The position numbers and the translations under genes were made by a program. Under the pieces are notes generated by a model, which was given only the letters and a program-made list of their open reading frames with translations, was not told the origin of the DNA and did no database searches. From Bacilli bacterium (GTDB taxonomy: Bacteria > Bacillota_I > Bacilli_A > RFN20 > UBA1709), in contig JAFTIF010000005.1 in NCBI GenBank assembly GCA_017457045.1, forward strand, positions 1-17,675: a stretch of DNA of 17,675 bases. Reading direction: 5' to 3'. Positions 1 through 11,127 of the stretch are shown one piece after another (position 1 is the stretch's first letter; each line of letters starts with the position of its first letter).

Positions 1-2146
1 CAATTCCATTTGGAATAATCTTACATACAAAGTCTGTTCCATTAGTTCCTGACTCTCCTTCTTTTACAAAAGTAAAGTTAGTTTTTGCGGAAATAACTTT
101 GTCGTTATAAGTTAAAATTAATTGAATTTCATTTTTATCATGGTGTACGTTATAATTTGGTGCGATTAAAATATTTAACTCTGGATCATTAAAATATGAC
201 TTTGTCCCGTCTTCATTTTTGATTCCACTTCCATGTGTTAATGAAACGTTTAATAATGTATCATTACTAGGTACTTTCCACTCAATATTTTTAATAACAT
301 TATGATTTATTTTTTGACCTTTTTCATCATATAAAGTAAATGATATTGGTTCAATCACTTGCGGAGTTTGGTTTGATCCGTTTGCAGGTGAAATCCCTTT
401 TTCATTATATTTAAAGATTTGATTTCCATTATCAATTATCAGTGTATAATTTGGATTTGCCTCTTCTGTATTAGTGATAATAATAGATGCAGTTCCAATA
501 AATATACCAGACTTATAAACTGAACATTTATAAGTGCTAAAATTTGTAATTGAACTAATTTTTAAATTATGGATTTTATTATTTTCAACTCTCATTATAT
601 ATTCATATTGGTCAATAATTTGATTATATAATGATAAGTTTTCACTGTCTGCGGCAGTTAGTAATTGTTCCGCAGAAATTTTCGCTAATATCGCATCTCT
701 TTGTGTAACTGCATTTGAATATTCTTCATTTTCAGTTGTAGTTTGTCTTAAAACAGAGAATTGATTACTACTATTTATTACGCTCCATACATAGTCATAT
801 ATATCAGATGTCTCTTCTTGTCCATTTACATAACAAGTTAAAGTTGGCTTTCCTAAGTCATAGTTAAATGCAACTCCGCTATCTGATTTAATAGAAATTT
901 CATAATTAGAAGAATAATTATAAATTATTATTGTTCTACTAAGTATAGTACCATCGAAATAGACTGCTACACATTTATAAGTAGTTTCTCTTGCTACGTT
1001 ATCAGCTTTTTTAGTTATATATTGGTAACCACTGCGTGTCCATTGCACAACAGCTTCGTTTTCTTCAGTTTCGCTTTGAACTACAGAATAGTTGTTTAAA
1101 CATTCCCATCCTGCTCCTCCATATTGATTATACTTTTCACTTTTTGCAGTAATATCATTGTTTTCTCTAAACCAATAATAATCTACATTTTGTGAGTCGT
1201 TATCAATAGCATTTCCTTTAATTCTTATTTGCGCTTGAAGAGTTCTAATATCTGTTTCTAAATCTGTTTCATCAAAATAAGTTCCTTGTGGTGTTACAAA
1301 AGTTAAAGCACAAGTTGCGGCAGCCTCTTTTTCTAATGCGTTAGCTGCACTTAATTCAACCTTAGAAACGAAAATATCATTTTCTTTACCTTCAGCTGTA
1401 TTTGGGAAGTCATAAGCAAACAAATAAATTTGTTTTACTGAAATAAAATTTGCTCCATCAACATCAAATATTCCGTATTGTCTTGATGCTACTGTATAGT
1501 TATATGGATTTCCAGTCATTTGGTCTACATTTACAATGTAAGATTTAGTAACTGTTTCTCCAGTAGATTTATCTGTAAAATCTAAATGAAATACAATACC
1601 ATAGTCTCCACGATATTTTTGTGCTGAATCTAGAGCTGTCTTGAAAGTTGCTCCACAAATAATAGAACTTGATTTTTTAATATAGTTTTCAAAACCAAAT
1701 ACATCTAATCCTATTAGGTCAACATCATTGTCTCTATCATAAAGAATTTTTAAATCTTCTTTTTTATATGAACATAATCCAAAAGTTCCATCTGCATTAA
1801 TAGTATTAACACCTGTAACTTCATAACCATTTTCACCTTCGATAATAGATACATAGTCTGGGCCTAGATGGTCAACAGTCCCTATAATACTCTTATCTTT
1901 AGACATATCATTCCCAGGTACTAGAACATATACGCTAGTTCCCGCAGGATATGTTGTTTCGGTATTATGAGAATAAGCATAAAATGAACTATCTTGATAA
2001 CGAACAATATATTTCCCAATAGTTGCGTCTACACAACGAGAAATTATTCCTTGAATAGTTTTATCATAATTTGCTTTTGAAACTGCGTCATCAACTAAGA
2101 TTTGTATTGCTTCTAAAATTTGTGACTCATAGTTTCCGCTACCCAT
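1..2146 (-). CDS. Large tail-tip/baseplate-like structural protein, C-terminus beyond window
   Basis: The frame is open from an ATG at 2146 to the left edge, giving about 715 codons without a stop, so the gene is partial. The start follows an AAAAGGAG Shine-Dalgarno sequence. Residues ~27-92 (TIQGIISRCVDATIGKY ... SIIGTVDHLG) look like a small beta-barrel of the OB-fold type used in phage baseplate and hub proteins; that fold is my inference. Residues ~320-560 contain repeated Ig-like units with YKC motifs (Cys near 392 and 541) and a Trp about 60-90 residues before each (325, 454). Near residues 695-704 a short glycine-rich stretch (EGESGTNGT) resembles a collagen-like linker. It lies just after the tape measure gene, where tail-tip proteins are encoded. 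I recognise no enzymatic motif. All five Trp codons are TGG. Host binding or a baseplate scaffold is likely but unproven. Confidence 0.7.
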   Translation of the reverse strand, partial: MGSGNYESQILEAIQILVDDAVSKANYDKTIQGIISRCVDATIGKYIVRYQDSSFYAYSHNTETTYPAGTSVYVLVPGNDMSKDKSIIGTVDHLGPDYVSIIEGENGYEVTGVNTINADGTFGLCSYKKEDLKILYDRDNDVDLIGLDVFGFENYIKKSSSIICGATFKTALDSAQKYRGDYGIVFHLDFTDKSTGETVTKSYIVNVDQMTGNPYNYTVASRQYGIFDVDGANFISVKQIYLFAYDFPNTAEGKENDIFVSKVELSAANALEKEAAATCALTFVTPQGTYFDETDLETDIRTLQAQIRIKGNAIDNDSQNVDYYWFRENNDITAKSEKYNQYGGAGWECLNNYSVVQSETEENEAVVQWTRSGYQYITKKADNVARETTYKCVAVYFDGTILSRTIIIYNYSSNYEISIKSDSGVAFNYDLGKPTLTCYVNGQEETSDIYDYVWSVINSSNQFSVLRQTTTENEEYSNAVTQRDAILAKISAEQLLTAADSENLSLYNQIIDQYEYIMRVENNKIHNLKISSITNFSTYKCSVYKSGIFIGTASIIITNTEEANPNYTLIIDNGNQIFKYNEKGISPANGSNQTPQVIEPISFTLYDEKGQKINHNVIKNIEWKVPSNDTLLNVSLTHGSGIKNEDGTKSYFNDPELNILIAPNYNVHHDKNEIQLILTYNDKVISAKTNFTFVKEGESGTNGTDFVCKIIPNGI

Positions 2147-2157
2147 AATTTTTTCAT

Positions 2158-2171
2158 CTCCTTTTCTCTCT
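2158..2171 (-). promoter_or_regulatory. 14-base leader motif with Shine-Dalgarno, copy 3
   Basis: The minus strand reads AGAGAGAAAAGGAG, identical to the copies at 11072-11085 and 17400-17413. GGAG lies 11 bases before the ATG at 2146. It is the ribosome binding site of the tail-tip gene. The identical upstream bases suggest a shared leader, since only the GGAG part is expected from anti-Shine-Dalgarno pairing. Confidence 0.6.
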
Positions 2172-2225
2172 ATTTCTAAATTTATTTTAAAAACATATCA
2201 ATTTCCTTAATTATATCTACCCAAA

Positions 2226-2253
2226 ATAAAAAAGAGTAGTCTTATGACTACTC
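2226..2253 (-). terminator. Rho-independent terminator after the tape measure gene
   Basis: On the minus strand an 8-bp perfect stem (GAGTAGTC / GACTACTC, ATAA loop) is followed directly by a run of six T and a further T-rich stretch. It begins only a few bases after the tape measure stop codon (TAA, 2259-2257), so it would separate tape measure transcripts from those of the tail-tip gene. Confidence 0.85.
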
Positions 2254-2256
2254 ATG

Positions 2257-5200
2257 TTATTTTGTGATATGTTGTGATGCTCTATTAACTAAATTGTTAA
2301 GAGCGTCTTCAATTTCTTTTGAACTTGTTGCATTAGGGAATTCTGCGTTAATAACGACATTTTGTTCCATTCCTGCTGCGGCAAGACCTTGTCCAATTGA
2401 ATTAGGATTTCCTGCAGAGATAGCTGCCATTTTATTTAATAATGTTGCACCTAAATTTGCAGTAATATCTCTTAAGATTGTTATTGCGCTTAGCATATTT
2501 GTGGTATCATTTGCATTTAATACTAATTCTTTTTGGTGTAACATTGCTAAACGACCATTATTATTATTCCAATCTCCTGTATATCCTCCTGTATCATATC
2601 CAACAATATCTGACTTTCTAACCCAACCAAGTCCACCGATGTTATAAGCATGAGAACCATTTGTATTAATATAGGCAATTTTTCCGCCTCTAGCAAGTCC
2701 GCTATTTCCTCCACCATAAGAGTTTGCATACCATCTTGTACCACTCTTAACATCAATATAAGAACCAATGTTTAATGATGGTTTTGAAGGCTCTGCTGGT
2801 GCCGAAGTTGGTGTAGGCGTATCATTTGCAGTTGCAGGTTGTTCTTCTTTAGGTTTGTCTAAATTAGGGTCTACATCTGCATTTTTATCTTGTTCTTGTT
2901 GCCAATATGTATATGCTGCTTGAGTTGCTTCTTCTGCAGCCTTTTTAGCATCTTCATATTTCTTAATTAAACCTTCTAATTCATCTATAACACTTTGAAT
3001 TGCTTCAATCTCTTTTCCGTATTTGTCAATTAATTCATCATTATTTTCTAATAGTTTTTCAGTTTCTACAACTACATCATCAATACCATTTTTAACATCT
3101 TCAAAACTTACATCTGCATTCTTTTGAAGTTCTTCTAATCCAGTTATATAATCTTCAGTTGCTTTATCAAGCTCTTCAAAAGCATCTTTACATGTTGGAA
3201 CAAAACCACCTTCACCGGCAATCTTATCCGTCATTTGTTGTACGCCCGAGTTCCATTGAGGTATCATACTTGACATTAATATATTTTGTTGTTCATCTGT
3301 CATATTTCTGAATTGTTCGATATTAACATTATATAAATTAAACATATTATCAAAAGCAGCTCCAGTTAAGTTTGTCTCTGCATTAATAAACATATCTAAA
3401 ATTGCTTTTTGGTCTTCAGACATATCTGCATAATTTGCAGTATTTTGATTATATAAATCAAATAAATGTGACATTGTAGATTGATATAAATTAGCTTGTA
3501 GATTTTCATTTTTTTCTACTAAACCGTTTATTAAATCACTATATTGTTGTTTTATTAATAGTTCTTTAGCTGCCTTTTGTTCTGGGTCATTTATTTGTGC
3601 GGCTTCCGCCATTCTTTCTTGGAATTCATTCCATACATCATAAATCTCTTCAAGATTTCCTCTGTATTGCTCTGCGTCTAGATTATATAATTGATTATAT
3701 AAATCAGCAATTTCAGATTGAATTGACGCCACTTGGTCATCGTCTTGTGTATATTGATATGTATAATTTCCTTGACTGTCTCTTCTTAATCTTAATTGAG
3801 TTTTATTTTGTTGAGCTTCTTCAAGAGCTATTTGCTTAAGTGCTAACTCGTATTTTAAGTTGGCTCTTTCTAAATCGTATTCAGATAATTTATCTTGCTC
3901 TCTTAAATAATCTGTTTCTTGTTGCATTAAATCATTTAATTTCTTTTGTTGAGCAGGGTTATCAGTTTTATCAATAGCATCTAAATATTTATTTTGAAGT
4001 TCTTGAACTTTATAAATTGCATTAACTGTATCTAAATATTGATCTGCATTTTGATTTATTAAATCCCATTCAGTTTCTACGAAATCTAATCCCATGCCGT
4101 TAGTAACATTATTATTTAAGTTTTGGAAGATTGCATTAATTGCATTTAAGTATTTATCTTGAAGATTTTCAATAGCTGTTTCAACTGCGTTATTCCATTC
4201 ATCTACTGCACTTAGCCAATTTTCTTTTGCGGCATTCCATGCATCTGAACCTTCTTCTGCGGTAGCCATTTGCATTTTCCAAAATTCAACTTGTTGTTTT
4301 TGGAAATCAAGTTGTTTATTATAATTTTCCTCTTGTCTATCATAAAATTGTGATAATGCATTATAAGACTCTTCACCATAAATCATAGAAATTACATTTT
4401 TATCATGTTCTAATAAATCATTAATTGTTTCAAATGTAGATATTTGTTCATCAAATTTTTCTTGTGCTTCTCCAATCATATCAACATAAGATTCATGAAT
4501 CTCATCTGATAAATCATGGATTGATTCTAAATCTTCCATTAATTGTTCATAATAAGTTTTTAAATCTTCTAATGCTTGTGCACGGTTTGTAACACCATCT
4601 TCACTGTAATATTTGGCATCTCCGCCAGCATCTATAGTTTTTAATTCTGTTAAGATATCTTCTATATGTTGAGTTCCTACTTGAATTACACCTTCTAAAT
4701 TTTCTTTATAATAACTCATAAAGTCTTGTAATTTAGCTTGAGCATTACCAAGTATATCATCTTCATCAATATCTTTAATTACTTTATTAAAGAATTCATT
4801 CCAATCTCTTTCTGCTTCAGCCATATCTAAGCGTAATTCAATTTCGTGATGGAAAGCTTCTAGTTTTAATTCAATTTGTTCGTTTAGAGCTTCTTGAATT
4901 TCAGCTTGCATTCCAGGGATATCTTCTGTTAATAAAGTATCATAATTTTCGATTGCTTCAGTAAAAGCTTCAAAATCTTCTTTTGCTTTATCTAAAGTAT
5001 CTTGATATGCCTCTTGTTGTTTTGCAGACATACTATTATATTTATCAATAATACTATTAACATATGCTAATTGAGCATCATACGCTGCGGCGTAATTTGC
5101 AATAGTGCCGTCTGAACTAAACTGAACACCTTTTCCTTCAAGCTGTTGTCTTAACTCACTCATTTCTCCACGAGCAATGTCAATTTTTTCAGCTGTTAAA

Positions 5201-8200
5201 TCAATTTGATCATTTAATAAACCATATTGATCTGCTAGATTATCAATTTTTGATTGTCCAACTAATCTATCTGTTTGTTCTTGAACTTTTTCTAAGTTAT
5301 TAGATACTTGTGCCAATCCAATATTAATATCATGATATCTATCTTTTTCGCTCTCTTGTCTACCTTCTTTTTTAGGCTTTGAGCCACTTCCGCTTGATTT
5401 TGCTGCTTTTCCAGTCGCGGTATTAGAAAAATTAATAGTTTTTTTGTCTGGTTTATTATAAGTTACAGATTTAATAATTGGAACTTGAATTTCATCCTCT
5501 GATTCCCATTTATATGGATGTGCTTTAATTTCTTTAATTGATCCATCAGAATCATAAATAGGTTCTGGATAAGAGCCCCAGTGAGTTGTTTTTTGTTTTA
5601 CTGGTTTAGTTTCAGTAATTTCAGGGTCATATCCCATTGAATTTAAGTACGCTTGAACTTGCTCTGTTGTCATTTGAGATTTATCAATTAAACCTTGTAG
5701 TTTAGTAACAAATTCCTCGTCTTGTAATTGAGCCCCAACTTCTAGGTCTTTTGTAGGATAAGTATCAATAAAATTATCTAATTCAGCAATAGCTTGTAAA
5801 ACAGATTGGTCATTTACTTCAGCTTTTATTTGTGCTAAAATATCATTTCCTGCGGCTTGACGCAATTTCTCAATTGCTTCAATATTTCCTTCCGCAGCTT
5901 GCTTCATTAATTTTAAATTTTCTGCAGAAGTATAGAAATCTTCAGATAACAAATCTCCACTTTCTAAATTTAAAATATTTGCCATAATACCTTGCATTTG
6001 CTCTAATGCTTCGGCAAATTCAGAAGTGTTACGTTTATTAGCTTTTAATACTAAACCTAAATCTTCATAATTTTCACTTAAATCTGCAAGCCCTTTATTC
6101 ATTTTAACATTTACAAGAGCAACATCTTGTGCCAATTCAATGTTATCATCTAAAACCTTATTTTCTTTTCGTAGTTGGTCTACAAATTCAGAAAATGCCT
6201 CTTCTGAGTAATCCAATTCTTCTAACTGATTTTTAATACTTTCTGAAAGCATTAAGCTATCAATTGCAGTTTTTTTATACTCTTTTCCAAGCATTTTAAT
6301 TGCTTCTGCTGCAGGAACTCCATTTGCAACCATTTCTTCAAATTGTGTTTTTAAAGTTGTATTTTGTTCATCTAAAAGTCCTGCAAGCTCTCCGCTTGAA
6401 AGTCCATCATAAGCTTTTTCAATTGCAGTTTTATAACTCTCTCCAAACACTTCCATTAAACTTTCAGTGCCAGCTAATTTATTTAAGAACTGATCTGCAG
6501 TTTCAGAAGAGCCCATAATATAAGTATCTGCAATAGTTTCTAATTCTTCATCAGTCTTATTTTTAAATTCATCTAATAATTTAATCGCATCAATAAATTC
6601 TTGACGTTTTGTTTTAAAGTTTTCATAATCATCTATTGAACCAAAATCAATTTCAATTGCTTCTAATGATATTGCATATTTTGCTACATCTGCAGTAGCT
6701 TCTTTATACTTTTCAACATCTTCAGACATTTTATTAATCCAGTCATTAACTTGTTGATATAATCCAGATGATGAACGCTCTCCTGCAGTCATATTATCCA
6801 TCATTTCATTTCTTGCAGCAACTAGGCTATCATATAATTCCACAATAGACTCTGCATCATAATCTGTTTCAATAATGAAAGCGCTACCTAAGAAATCTTT
6901 TGCTCCAGAACGATAATAATTACCAGCATTATTCATTAATGCTTCCCAAGCTTTTTCCTCTTCGTTCTTTCCTACACTTCATCCATCAAAGTCAATACTA
7001 TATTTAGTGTTTCCGCTTTCTCTATGTCCTTGGCCATCAATAGCTGAAGCTTCCACATTACCTGCGGCAGACTTTTGTTCTGTCTCTGCAGATGATTTTC
7101 CTTCTTTTAATTTATTTTTTTGATATTCTAAAACCTTTTCATTTAACTTTTCATAGTCTCCAGTTAAATTAGCAATTCTAACCTCTTCTTCTCCTAGAAT
7201 ATCTACTAAAGTTTTTGTTGCTTCTTCTAACTCATTTTTAGATGCTTTTCCTTCTTTATAAGCTTGATATACATCCTGATAACTTTCAACTAATTCTAAA
7301 TTTTTATCTATTTCAGTTTGTTTTGCATTTGCTGATTCAATAGCTGCATCATTGGCTTCTCTTTGTCTTTCCGCGCTTGCTTTAGTAATTGATACTAATG
7401 CGGCAATTGCTGCAACTACGCCTAAAATAATTGCGGCAATCCAGAATAATGGAGATGCATATAAAGATGCGTTATGTGCTCACTGAGCGATTGTTGCTTT
7501 TAATGTCGCTTTTGTTCCAACTTCTTCAACCGCTGTTTTTGCAGCCTTAGATGGGATTAATCCTGCGTTAATAGCCATCTCTTCAGTCAATTTTCCATTT
7601 TTAATTAATTGTAAAGCTACTTCTTGTTGTGTTAATTTTATTCCTGTTTTTGATTGAACTTGAGCAATTTTTGCAACTACAACCTTTTTAGCTTGTTGCT
7701 CATTTTCAATTGTATTTCTTTTAATTGTTAAGGTTTGTAGCACTGCAAGTTTTTGTTTTTCTGCTCTTTGTGCTGCCCAAGAAGCTGCCATCGCAGTGTT
7801 TAATGGAACTAATGCTTTATATCCTGAAATTAAAGACGGTAACAAAGCAATTACAGTTGTTAATGTTTGAGTGAAATCTTGAAGAGTAAGTTCTCCATCT
7901 GCGAAACTTTGCATCATACCTGACACCGCAGTAGCCACTGTTACTAAAGATGACGCCGCAGTTATTGCGTTTGAAATTGCTAACGCTCTTTCTTTTTGCT
8001 CAATCATTTGGTCTAAAATTGCTTGTCTATCTTGTTTTTCAGTTTCTAAATTATCTAGTACTCCTGCAGATGCATCTGCGTATCCTTCTGCACCTGTTTC
8101 TAATTGTCCTAATATTTTACGTTGTCTTTGTTTCTCTTCTGTTTGAAATTCATAAATTTCAGCAATTTCTTTATTACTTAAAATATGTTTTTTATTAAAT

Positions 8201-10419
8201 TTATCTGCAAGCTCATTCATTCGCTTGTTTTCTTTTCCATATTTAACTAGTAATTCATATAATTTTTGTTCTTGTTTTTCATACTCATATAAACTTGCTG
8301 TACTGCGTCTAGTTGGATCAGATTGCATTTTTTGCTTTTCTTCTTCAGACATATTTTCAGTATCAGCAAGGCCTAATTGTGTATTATAATTTGAAACATC
8401 TATATTTCGTTTCTCTAATGTTTTTGCACGATTTGGTCCACGTTGTTTTAATATATCAAAAAACTGGTCAAGTTCTTCTTTTTCTGCTGTTAAATCATCA
8501 ATTGTTTTTGTTACTTGTTCTATTCCTTGTGTAAAATCGTCAATATCTAAGTGATCGATATCAAAGAAATTCATAACCCCTTTTTCTTTCATATCTTTAG
8601 CAATAGTTTCATATTGTTTAATTGCTTCAATTTTACTTTCTAAAACACCTAACTCTTGTTGTCTAGTAATAAGCTCTTGAGCTTCTTCTTCAGATAAGGC
8701 TCTTTGAATATTTAAGATTTTTTCTGCATATTGAGCTTCTAATTCTACCGCACTCGAGCCTACTGCACCAATATGTTCTCCTTTAGCAGAGTGAGCTTGA
8801 ATAACTTGACGCTTTAAATCCTCTCCTTCAAGGTTATTTTTAATAGCCTCTTGATTTTCAATAAAACGTTCAATAGATTGTCCTAACTGTTTATTAAATA
8901 GTGTTGTTAACATTCCTCCAAGACCGATTAGAGTACTAAACCCTCCGCCTAATCCATCTAATAGATTATTAATTAATGATAATCCACCTGTTAAAACATT
9001 AATAAATCCTTTAACTACGTCTTCATCAAAAATAATGTCATAGGTTCTTTCTGCTTCAGTAGATAACATTTGCATACGAGCTTCTACACTATCTTTATAA
9101 ATTGCATTTTGTTCTTCTAATGTTCCTTTAGCATTTTTAGAAACTTCAATAGATTGCTCATACATATCCCAATTATCAAATAATGATAATAGGTTATTAT
9201 ATTGACGAGTTCCCGCCATTACTTGAGATAATGCTACTTGTTGTTCTCTGGATAAAGAATTCCATTTCTCTCCAACCTCTTCAATAACATCTCCCATATC
9301 ACGAAGTTGTTTGTTTGAATCTAAAACGTTAATGCCCGCAATCTCTTTCATTTTCTCAGTATAAGAACCAAGAGTTGTTTCAACGTCTAAGCCTGCTTCA
9401 ATGTCACCCATACGTGCATAAATTGTTTTAAATGCAGTACCAACTGATTCTGGAGCTTGCCTTGTAACAGATACTACAGTTGCAATAGTAGCATTTAATT
9501 GGTCAATATCTACACCCATTAAGTTCGCGGCAGATGCAACTTTACTCATACCTGTTGATAATTCTTCTAAGTCTGATGCTGTTACTGCTGCTACAGCTGC
9601 TAATTTATCAATATATTCTTCATAGATTTGCATTCCTTCTGTAGCTGCTTTATTAGCAACGTTATAACCATTCCATACTGCGGTTAATTGCTCAGAAACT
9701 TCAGAACCACTTTGTCCAGTTACGTTAGCAGCTTTTAAGGTAATTTCTGCTAATTGAGTTGCTTCTGTATCATAACCTTGTTGATAGTAAATTAAAGATG
9801 CTTCTGCAAAATCTTTTGTACTTGCTCCAAGATTTTTAGCACTTGTGTTTGCTACTTTTGCAAAACGCTCCATTTCATCTGCAGATTTTCCTGTAACAAT
9901 ACGAATATCATTTAATGATTTATCTAAATGTACACTATAATCCCATGACTTTTGTAGCGCGCTTGTCATATTATTGAAAATACTTGAAGTAATACCCCAT
10001 TTAATAGTATTTCCCATTGACACTGCCATATCATCTAATAACTTACTAGTTTGTTTTAATTGAATATTAGTGTTAAGCACTTGACTAGCAAAACTATTAA
10101 AAACGGCTTCTCCACCAAAACCTTTTGTGGTGAACGCTGTTTTTAGATTGTTTACACTACCATAGGTAGATTGAATTTCTTTATTCATTTTGCTCAAATC
10201 AAATTGGCCTAGTTTACTATTCCATGACTTATTTAAAATGCCCTCTAGCTGATCTGCAGCTTTGTAAGAAGCTTGTAATTCTTTAGTTAAATTTTTTACA
10301 TTAGCTTCTCCACCAAGGTTCATTTTTAATTGGGCTAAATCACTTTTTAACTGATTTAAACCATTTTTGTCAATATTATAGGCGACATTAATACCTATCT
10401 TGTGATTTGACATTCCCAT
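2257..10419 (-). CDS. Tail tape measure protein, 2720 aa, two TGA codons read as Trp
   Basis: One continuous frame of 2721 codons ending in TAA if two TGA codons (7482-7480, residue 980; 6981-6979, residue 1147) are read as Trp. The ATG at 10419 follows AAAGGAGG. Residues ~140-480 match the TP901-type tape measure core (YSVHLDKSLNDIRIVTGKS, IYYQQGYDT, GTAFKTIYARMGDI). Hydrophobic segments lie near 475-515, 830-900 and 985-1015; the first TGA sits just before the last one. Residues ~1160-2480 are mostly long charged helices and predicted coiled coil. Residues ~2545-2610 resemble an SH3-like domain, followed by GGYTGDW and KELVLNA, a C-terminal signature common in Firmicutes phage tape measures. 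The protein sets tail length, is packed inside the tube with chaperones, and may enter the host membrane. Under the standard code it would appear as fragments of 979 and 1559 residues with 181 codons unassigned. Confidence 0.93.
6979..6981 (-). other. In-frame TGA decoded as Trp (tape measure residue 1147)
   Basis: The codon sits in the context DFDG-W-SVGKNEEEKAW. The frame is open on both sides: upstream to the codon after residue 980 and downstream to the TAA at 2257. A TGG Trp codon occurs 11 codons later, so both codons are used for Trp in the same passage. Confidence 0.85.
7480..7482 (-). other. In-frame TGA decoded as Trp (tape measure residue 980)
   Basis: The context becomes ATIAQ-W-AHNASLYASP followed by a membrane-like segment. 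Tape measure proteins commonly carry an AQWALNAA-type stretch before a hydrophobic segment, which favours Trp over Gly or Cys at this TGA. Confidence 0.9.
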
Positions 10420-10459
10420 AAAAATCCTTTTCCTCCTTTTATTTTTTTATATATCACAT

Positions 10460-10498
10460 AAAAAAATCCCTTTATTATTAATATATAACAATAAAGGG
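10460..10498 (-). terminator. Rho-independent terminator between chaperone and tape measure genes
   Basis: The minus strand has a 9-bp stem (CCCTTTATT / AATAAAGGG) with a 13-base AT-rich loop, followed by A and seven T. It lies in the 110-base gap between the two genes. The stem is AT-rich, so termination may be partial, letting some transcription continue into the tape measure gene. Confidence 0.75.
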
Positions 10499-10529
10499 TT
10501 TTCTATTAATTTAAATTGGCCTATCTAGA

Positions 10530-11063
10530 TTAAATATCTCTTCCACCATTGGCAGCTTTTGCAAAGTCAACTACATTTTGAAATTTTTCTTTATCAAAAT
10601 TATTAACAATATCCATTGCCGCTTGAGCTTGAGATGGTAAATCATTAATAATAGATTGAATTAATCCCACTGCACTTCTTTTTGCCTTTGTACGATGTTT
10701 TACTTCTTCTTCTAAATAAGTGTAAAGCATTGAATATTCATTTTCAGGAATAGCTTTAATAATTTCATCCATTAATCCATTACTTTTTAAAACATCATAT
10801 AATTTTGCCTCATCTTCTTTTTGTTTATCTGTAAATGTAATATTTGTATATAAATATACTAAATGTAAATGAAAAAACATATCTAATAATACTGGACTAT
10901 AAACATTTTCTTCTTGCGCTTTTTGTAGAGTAATAGAAATTAAACTATATTTATCATCAATAGGTAAATAGTTTAATACTTCTATTTCAGTATCTTTAAA
11001 ATTGATTTTTGTTGTTTCTTCATTGATTTTTAATTTTAAACTTGCATAACTTACTTTTGCCAT
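10530..11063 (-). CDS. Tail assembly chaperone (pre-tape-measure protein)
   Basis: This 177-residue protein lies directly upstream of the tape measure gene, the conserved place for tail assembly chaperones, which bind the tape measure and recruit tube subunits. Its sequence fits the family as I know it from low-GC Gram-positive phages: MAKVSYASLKLK, a short beta-rich start, EVLNYLPIDDKYSLI, then a helical body with MFFHLHLVYLYTNITFTDKQ. I found no slippery sequence leading to a longer -1 frameshift product, and stop codons follow soon after the gene in the other frames. The ATG at 11063 has AAAAGGAG 8 bases upstream and a strong promoter just before that. A terminator follows the gene, so it can be transcribed as a single-gene unit, which would fit a chaperone needed in amounts different from the tape measure. 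Confidence 0.8.
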   Translation of the reverse strand: MAKVSYASLKLKINEETTKINFKDTEIEVLNYLPIDDKYSLISITLQKAQEENVYSPVLLDMFFHLHLVYLYTNITFTDKQKEDEAKLYDVLKSNGLMDEIIKAIPENEYSMLYTYLEEEVKHRTKAKRSAVGLIQSIINDLPSQAQAAMDIVNNFDKEKFQNVVDFAKAANGGRDI

Positions 11064-11071
11064 TTAAATCT

Positions 11072-11085
11072 CTCCTTTTCTCTCT
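11072..11085 (-). promoter_or_regulatory. 14-base leader motif with Shine-Dalgarno, copy 2
   Basis: AGAGAGAAAAGGAG on the minus strand, with GGAG 8 bases before the chaperone start codon. It is exactly identical to the copies at 2158-2171 and 17400-17413, and here lies just downstream of the expected transcription start near 11090. Confidence 0.65.
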
Positions 11086-11096
11086 TTCTTTCTTAT

Positions 11097-11125
11097 ATTA
11101 TATCATTATTTTTTTCAAAAGTCAA
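11097..11125 (-). promoter_or_regulatory. Sigma-A type promoter for the chaperone gene
   Basis: The minus strand carries TTGACT (11125-11120), a 17-base spacer, and TATAAT (11102-11097), which is one mismatch from the full consensus with ideal spacing. Transcription would start near 11090, about 27 bases before the start codon. The -35 box lies just after the stop codon of the upstream gene. The match to the housekeeping consensus implies recognition by the host vegetative RNA polymerase. Confidence 0.75.
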
Positions 11126-11127
11126 GC

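Noticed and set aside
2210..2215. TATAAT before the tail-tip gene as a promoter
   Set aside because: No -35 box at a suitable distance and no extended TG motif; in DNA this AT-rich a lone TATAAT is weak evidence.
2547..2768. Minus-strand ORF overlapping the tape measure C-terminus in another frame
   Set aside because: It is fully contained in the real gene, low in complexity, and lacks its own translation signals.
2257..6936. A separate 1559-residue tape measure gene starting at 6936
   Set aside because: The frame upstream is open through a TGA to the 979-residue part, there is no ribosome binding site before 6936, and the intervening 181 codons encode normal tape measure sequence with a membrane-like segment.
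10499..10560. Programmed -1 frameshift extending the tail chaperone
   Set aside because: I saw no XXXYYYZ slippery sequence near its end, and stop codons follow closely in the alternative frames.
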